This document shows positions 59,860-64,000 of a DNA stretch of 64,000 nt, in pieces. The position numbers and the translations under genes are program-made. Numbering within the stretch: position 1 is the stretch's first letter; the number at the start of each line of letters is the position of its first letter. This stretch comes from Darksidea phi (Eukaryota; Ascomycota; Dothideomycetes; Pleosporales; Lentitheciaceae): NCBI GenBank assembly GCA_030770425.1, contig JASJFT010000195.1:1-64000 (forward strand), in the 5' to 3' direction. A model generated the notes under the pieces. The model was not told the origin of the DNA. It was given only the letters and a program-made list of their open reading frames with translations, and ran no database searches.

Positions 59860-61660
59860 AAAAGAAAGGAGGAACTTTACTTAGTAAGGCTTTAGAGCTA
59901 CTAATAGCTTATATTCGAGATAACTAATATAACCTTTCTATAATATAAGATATATTTAAGGTAGCTTTTAACTTAGAGATTAAGATATTTAACCCTTTAT
60001 ATAACGATACGAAAGTTATAGTTACTATAATAACTATAACTAGTATATTTTTATACCTTTTTACTAACTATAATAGTAGAAAGTAACTAGTAGTATTAGG
60101 ATATAATATTATCTATACTAAGAGGGTATATAATAATATCTTTATAAGTAAAGTATATATTACTTTTTTATAATTAATCTATAGAATCTATTAACTATTT
60201 TAAAGTATACTATATATCTACTATATCTTAGTAAATACTAAGTCTTTTCCTTCCTATATTTCGTAATCTAACCTTAGTAGATATTTTTAGTAATAGGACG
60301 TAGGAAGTCTAGAAATATTCTAGAATAGTAGTCTTTAATATAATAATCCTAGTAATATTACTAATTAGGAGATAATATTCCTCTAGCTAATAAAGACTAA
60401 TTCTAACTTTACTTTATTAATAGGTATAAGTACTTCGACCGTAATTAGACTATATAACCGAACTAATAAGTACTTTTATATAAGACTATTTAAGAATTTT
60501 ATAGAATACTTAGATAGAGAATATACTTATAAGTAATTCCTTAATTCCTAGCTTTTAAAGGATTATTATTACTATTATTATCTTAACGTATACTTTAGGG
60601 GCGCCGAACCTCGTCTTAATAATATTAATAGTATATTAGTACTAAAGTCTCGAGTATTAGAAGTAATATATAGTATAGAAAATAATATTTATACTATTCT
60701 TAATATAATAATAGTAAAGATATTCTATTTTAAGTTAGATGGCCTATTTACTTTTATAAATAGTTAATACTAGATAGCTAGGTTTATATTTTACTATTTT
60801 AATCTTCTAGTAAAAGGACGTTATTATCTTTACGTTAAGCTTTTTAAAACGTTCTTATAGTTTTTAGTTTAAGATTATTTAGTTACTTATATTAATTTAG
60901 TACCTAAGAGTCTATCCCTATTTAAGTAACGAATTAACTTTATTATAAAGATACTTATCGATATTATAACTATATTAATTAGAGATATTATAAGTACTCT
61001 AAAATTAATTAATAGCTTTCTAATAACTTTATAGGGATTAATTAATTACTAATAACTTAATAGTCTCTTTAGAACCGTTAATTACCTTATACTAAAGAAG
61101 TTACTATCTCTTCTACCCTATAAGAGACCTTTAGGGATTTCGAAGAACGGTAGCTATAAGTACTATTAGATATAAATATAACTACGTATATATTAAATAA
61201 TTTCTAATATATTCTATTTATCTATTAGCCGGTCGTCTATATAGTAGACTATATCTTAATAGGGTATCTTAAACTATTTTTAAGAACTAGTATAAAGTAA
61301 TTTAAAAAGGGGTATAGCTAAGTATATAAAAGCTCTCGTAGACCCTTTACTTCTTCTAGTACCTAAACTATATAACTAGTATTCTTCTTTTAGCTTACTA
61401 TTATTATAATATTATATAATATATTTACTACTATTAAGTCCTTCTATAAGAAGATATTATATATACTTTACCCTTATAATATTACTAAAGTCCTAGTATA
61501 TCTAGACTATAAACTTACTCTATTAGAATAGAAAGTATATATAGATATTTTAGATAATATCTTCCTAGAAAGATTATAAATAGATTTACTCCTTAGTATT
61601 AGATTTTATATATATCTCTTCGGTATAGATCTACGAATTCTAAGTAAACGATTAAAAAAG
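59860..61660 (+). pseudogene. RIP-degraded plus-strand frame, function unknown
   Basis: A long + coding stretch: 'RATNSLYSR', 'F-LRD-DI-PFI-RYESYS', 'KVTSSIRI' (59.9-60.2 kb); then 'YFRGAEPRLNNINSILVLKSRVLEVIYSIENN', 'FKLDGLFTFINS', 'RFIFYYFNLLVKG' and 'KLFKTFL' (60.55-60.87 kb); then 'LPYKRPLGISKNGSYKYY' and 'RGIAKYIKALVDPLLLLVPKLYN-YSSFSLLLL' (61.1-61.4 kb). The 'FRGAEPRL…RF…' block could belong to a conserved fungal family and is the best piece for a search, but I cannot name it. Stops are only TAA/TAG. Confidence 0.45.
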
Positions 61661-63066
61661 CCGTTACTTTATAACTAATACTACGGAGAAAGCTATATCC
61701 TTTATATATATATTATAATTACGATCTTAATATTTAGAATATCCTATATATTATCTAGCTAGCTACTACTACCCTACTTTTCTCCCGTTAGAGCTAATTC
61801 CCTATAGAAACGACTTAAAACCTTTTATAATATAGTAAAAATTTATATCTATAATTATATATTATAAAATAACGTTATACCTTAGATATAAATAGACTAA
61901 CTATTAATAGTATCTATATTTAGCTACTACTTAAACCCTAGAATTACTAGCGTTCTATAGTACCTACTAGACTATTCTTTACTATCTATTATAATAGAAG
62001 ATAAATACTAGACTTATAAATTAGTTTATAGATAAAAATAATTATAGAAATCTACTTACCTTTCTAATTAATAATTAGAGAATAGCTATCTTATATTTAT
62101 ACGGTTGTTCTTAGATTTATTTCTTATACTTTACTTTATATAGTAGTAGTTTAGAATTAATTTTATTTCTCTATATCCCTAGTATATTTCTATAACTAAG
62201 TATTAATATATATTATATATTATTTACTAGTAGGTATATACTTATAGAGAGTAATCTATTCTTCTAATAAAGAATCCGTAGTTAGTTCTTCTAGGACTTT
62301 TTAAATTATATTAAGTTAGGGTTTATATATATATAGCTTCTTCCTTCTTTTTATTAAAATAGATTTTAGAGAAGGGTAAGATAGAGGAGGTAGGAATAAG
62401 ATAATATCTAACTCGTTCGGTATTATTAAATCGATCCGAATTTAATAACACGAGAGAGTTTTAGCTAGTTTTTAGACTCGATTATAAAGAATTATACCTA
62501 TAGCCCTTTTATAGAGAAACTTCTCCTTCTTAAAATCTTTAATAATTTTATAGATAATATATTTAGTTAGAGTAGAAAAGTAGATTAAAAGGTTAGAGTC
62601 CTATTTCTAATTAGGGTAGCTAGAAGATATTATAGTATAAACGAGTAATAGTTATATTTACTTACTTTTATTACTACTAAAAGAAATAATATTATTAAAA
62701 TCTGTAGGTATAATTATATACTATAGCTAATATTATATAAAAGATAGGTTATAGAATTTAGATTCCTAAAAACCTAGAAATATAAATAGAAACTAGTAAG
62801 CTAATAGCGTATAGCCCTAAATATAGATATTTATAAAAACTTCCTTAATACTTAATCTTAGTTCTAGTAAAGAACTAAATTTCTCTATAATACCTTTAAC
62901 TATTCTTCTTTACTCTCTTTATTACTATAGATACTATAAAGTCCTTTTTTTTCTTCTTTACTATTATACTTGGTTAGATTATTTTATTTAATTAGACACT
63001 TTCTATACTATTTAGCCCTATTATTTAAATTAAGACGAGAGATAAAATAATATACTAGTAAGATTC
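61661..63066. other. Unassigned flank of Gypsy-C with slightly weaker RIP
   Basis: No gene was recognised. Surviving CA/TG sites are more frequent than elsewhere (GGTTGTTC at about 62,104, AACACGAG at 62,448, TCTGTAGG at 62,701, CTTGGTTAG at 62,969, GACACTT at 62,995). The Copia-2 remainder was looked for here and not found. Confidence 0.4.
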
Positions 63067-63252
63067 TATTACGTCTACTTCTACTAGAGGACTTCTAAAT
63101 TATTATCGACCTAGCTATAATTACGTACTAGACCCTATATAGTTCTACGTTCTACTATTATATCTTCTTAAGAATTTATCTTATCTCTATTCGAATATAA
63201 CCCTTTTACTATCTTAGTATTTCTATACCTATCTACCTATACGCGTCTTATA
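63067..63252 (+). repeat. Gypsy-C 5' LTR (186 bp)
   Basis: Aligns over 186 bp with both Gypsy-A LTRs. It starts TATTACGTC and ends CTTATA. Differences from Gypsy-A are nearly all transitions. Confidence 0.92.
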
Positions 63253-63374
63253 ATTCGAATCCTTTCTACTCCTTTTTAAGAACTAGTAGTATAGCGTCGA
63301 TACTAAAAGCTAATACTTTAAAAGTTCTTATTAATTATACTATATAACGCCTATTTAAAGCCGTTAGTATACCT

Positions 63375-64000
63375 CCTCGTACTACCTACTCGAAGAAGAG
63401 TATCTACTCCGGTATCTATCTACCTAGTAGACGAAATAATCCTAATATATAGCTAGTCGACGAAATATACTAGTAGCGTCCTAAGTTTAGTAGATAATAA
63501 GTTTAGGAACTAGAATTAGACAACGAGGACGACTACTAGTTAGGGGGCCTATTTAACTCTAAAAATATTTAGAAGGATTAATATATTCTTAAAACCCTTA
63601 TATCCTATATATAGTACGATAATAAAAACGCGTTAGAGGTATCTAATAAACTACTATTCTTCGATAAAACCCTAATAATAGTTATAACTAATAGGGACTA
63701 CTAACCTATACGAAGAAATAATAGGACTCTTAGCTACGAGAATATTTCTCGTAAAAGTAGATTTATATAATCTTAACCCCTAGCTCCTACTACTATATTA
63801 TTAATATCGGGAGCTAATAATACCCCTATAGGTAGTAATTACCTAGGTATATTTTATACTATATTTATCTACGCTTCGGTCCTAGGTAAAGTACTTCTAG
63901 TAAAAATAATAGAAGTATTAATCGACCTTTAATATTAGAGTATATTAGTCGACTAGATTATAGCTACGAAAGTAGACCTTAAAATAGTCTAAGTAGTCTT
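63375..64000 (+). pseudogene. gag: Gypsy-C gag, 5' part
   Basis: Same + frame as in Gypsy-A at 3290-3900, with 'LPSRRNN-N--LVDEIY', 'ELELDNEDDY' and 'LFNSKNI-KD'. It retains one CA (GACAACGAG at about 63,519-63,527) where Gypsy-A has TAA-type mutations, so its original residues are slightly better preserved. Runs off the window. Confidence 0.7.

Larger units (their letters stand above)
63067..64000 (+). mobile_element. Gypsy-C: second Gypsy-A family element, cut by window end
   Basis: 5' LTR at 63067-63252 followed by the same internal ATTCGAATCC and gag start as Gypsy-A. Only the first 0.93 kb is in the window. The base before the LTR is preceded by GATTC, the likely target-site copy. Confidence 0.9.

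Noticed and set aside
62470..62500. Continuation of Copia-2 (CGATTATAAAGAAT also occurs at 8811-8824)
   Set aside because: Similarity is limited to about 14 bp; the following sequence does not match Copia-1.
1..64000. Mitochondrial or organelle origin because of the AT richness
   Set aside because: CG is frequent, CA/TG are specifically missing, and nuclear LTR retrotransposons with RIP-type stops fill the left half. No mitochondrial gene was seen.
1..64000. Numerous short open reading frames on both strands
   Set aside because: They are what remains between RIP-made TAA/TAG codons and show no conserved motifs of their own.

Overview
The window is AT-rich eukaryotic DNA from a filamentous ascomycete (Pezizomycotina) that has been saturated by repeat-induced point mutation (RIP). 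CpA and TpG are almost absent throughout, while CpG is still present. Conserved codons show the matching C:G to T:A changes: Gln and Trp codons have become TAA/TAG, and Cys and His codons have become Tyr. The species cannot be named from this. No intact gene, rRNA or tRNA was seen. Every coding region below is a RIP-killed remnant, recognised by reading one frame through TAA/TAG codons. Domain edges are therefore approximate.

Left part (1-30,674): a retrotransposon graveyard with a layered nest. A pogo/Fot1-like transposase fragment (752-1190) is followed by the gag of a Gypsy-type element (Gypsy-D). Gypsy-A (2988-26549, + strand, TSD GATAA) is inserted in that gag-bearing sequence. Inside Gypsy-A lies Gypsy-B (5171-20151, - strand, TSD CTAAA). 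Inside Gypsy-B, beside its 3' LTR, lies Copia-1 (5446-12536, - strand). Inside Copia-1 lies a 414-bp foldback MITE (5882-6295, TSD TA). A second, truncated copy of the Copia (27725-30674) lacks the MITE and so preserves the empty site. Both Gypsy elements end pol with a chromodomain-like module (chromoviruses). The Copia carries a primer-binding site matching the anticodon arm of initiator tRNA-Met (half-tRNA priming). With the insertions removed, Gypsy-A is about 8.6 kb, Gypsy-B about 7.9 kb and Copia-1 about 6.7 kb.

Right part (30,675-63,066): about 32 kb that does not look like ordinary retrotransposon. It begins with a degraded DUF3435 protein on the + strand (31,080-33,560). DUF3435 is the tyrosine-recombinase family that includes the 'captain' of Starship giant elements. 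Here it keeps the family signature, the histidine/tyrosine recombinase box and a C-terminal zinc finger. Downstream are long RIP-degraded reading frames on both strands that I could not assign. They include a single-pass membrane protein-like frame (40.7-42.3 kb), a long frame ending in 33-residue tandem repeats (43.3-46.7 kb), a minus-strand frame with a 26-residue duplication (36.9-38.9 kb), and others at 53.2, 57-58.7 and 59.9-61.7 kb. Because RIP needs duplicated DNA, this block was probably present in more than one copy. A dead Starship-like element with cargo is the most interesting reading, but its borders are not proven.

Right edge (63,067-64,000): the 5' LTR and start of gag of a second Gypsy-A family copy (Gypsy-C), cut by the window end.
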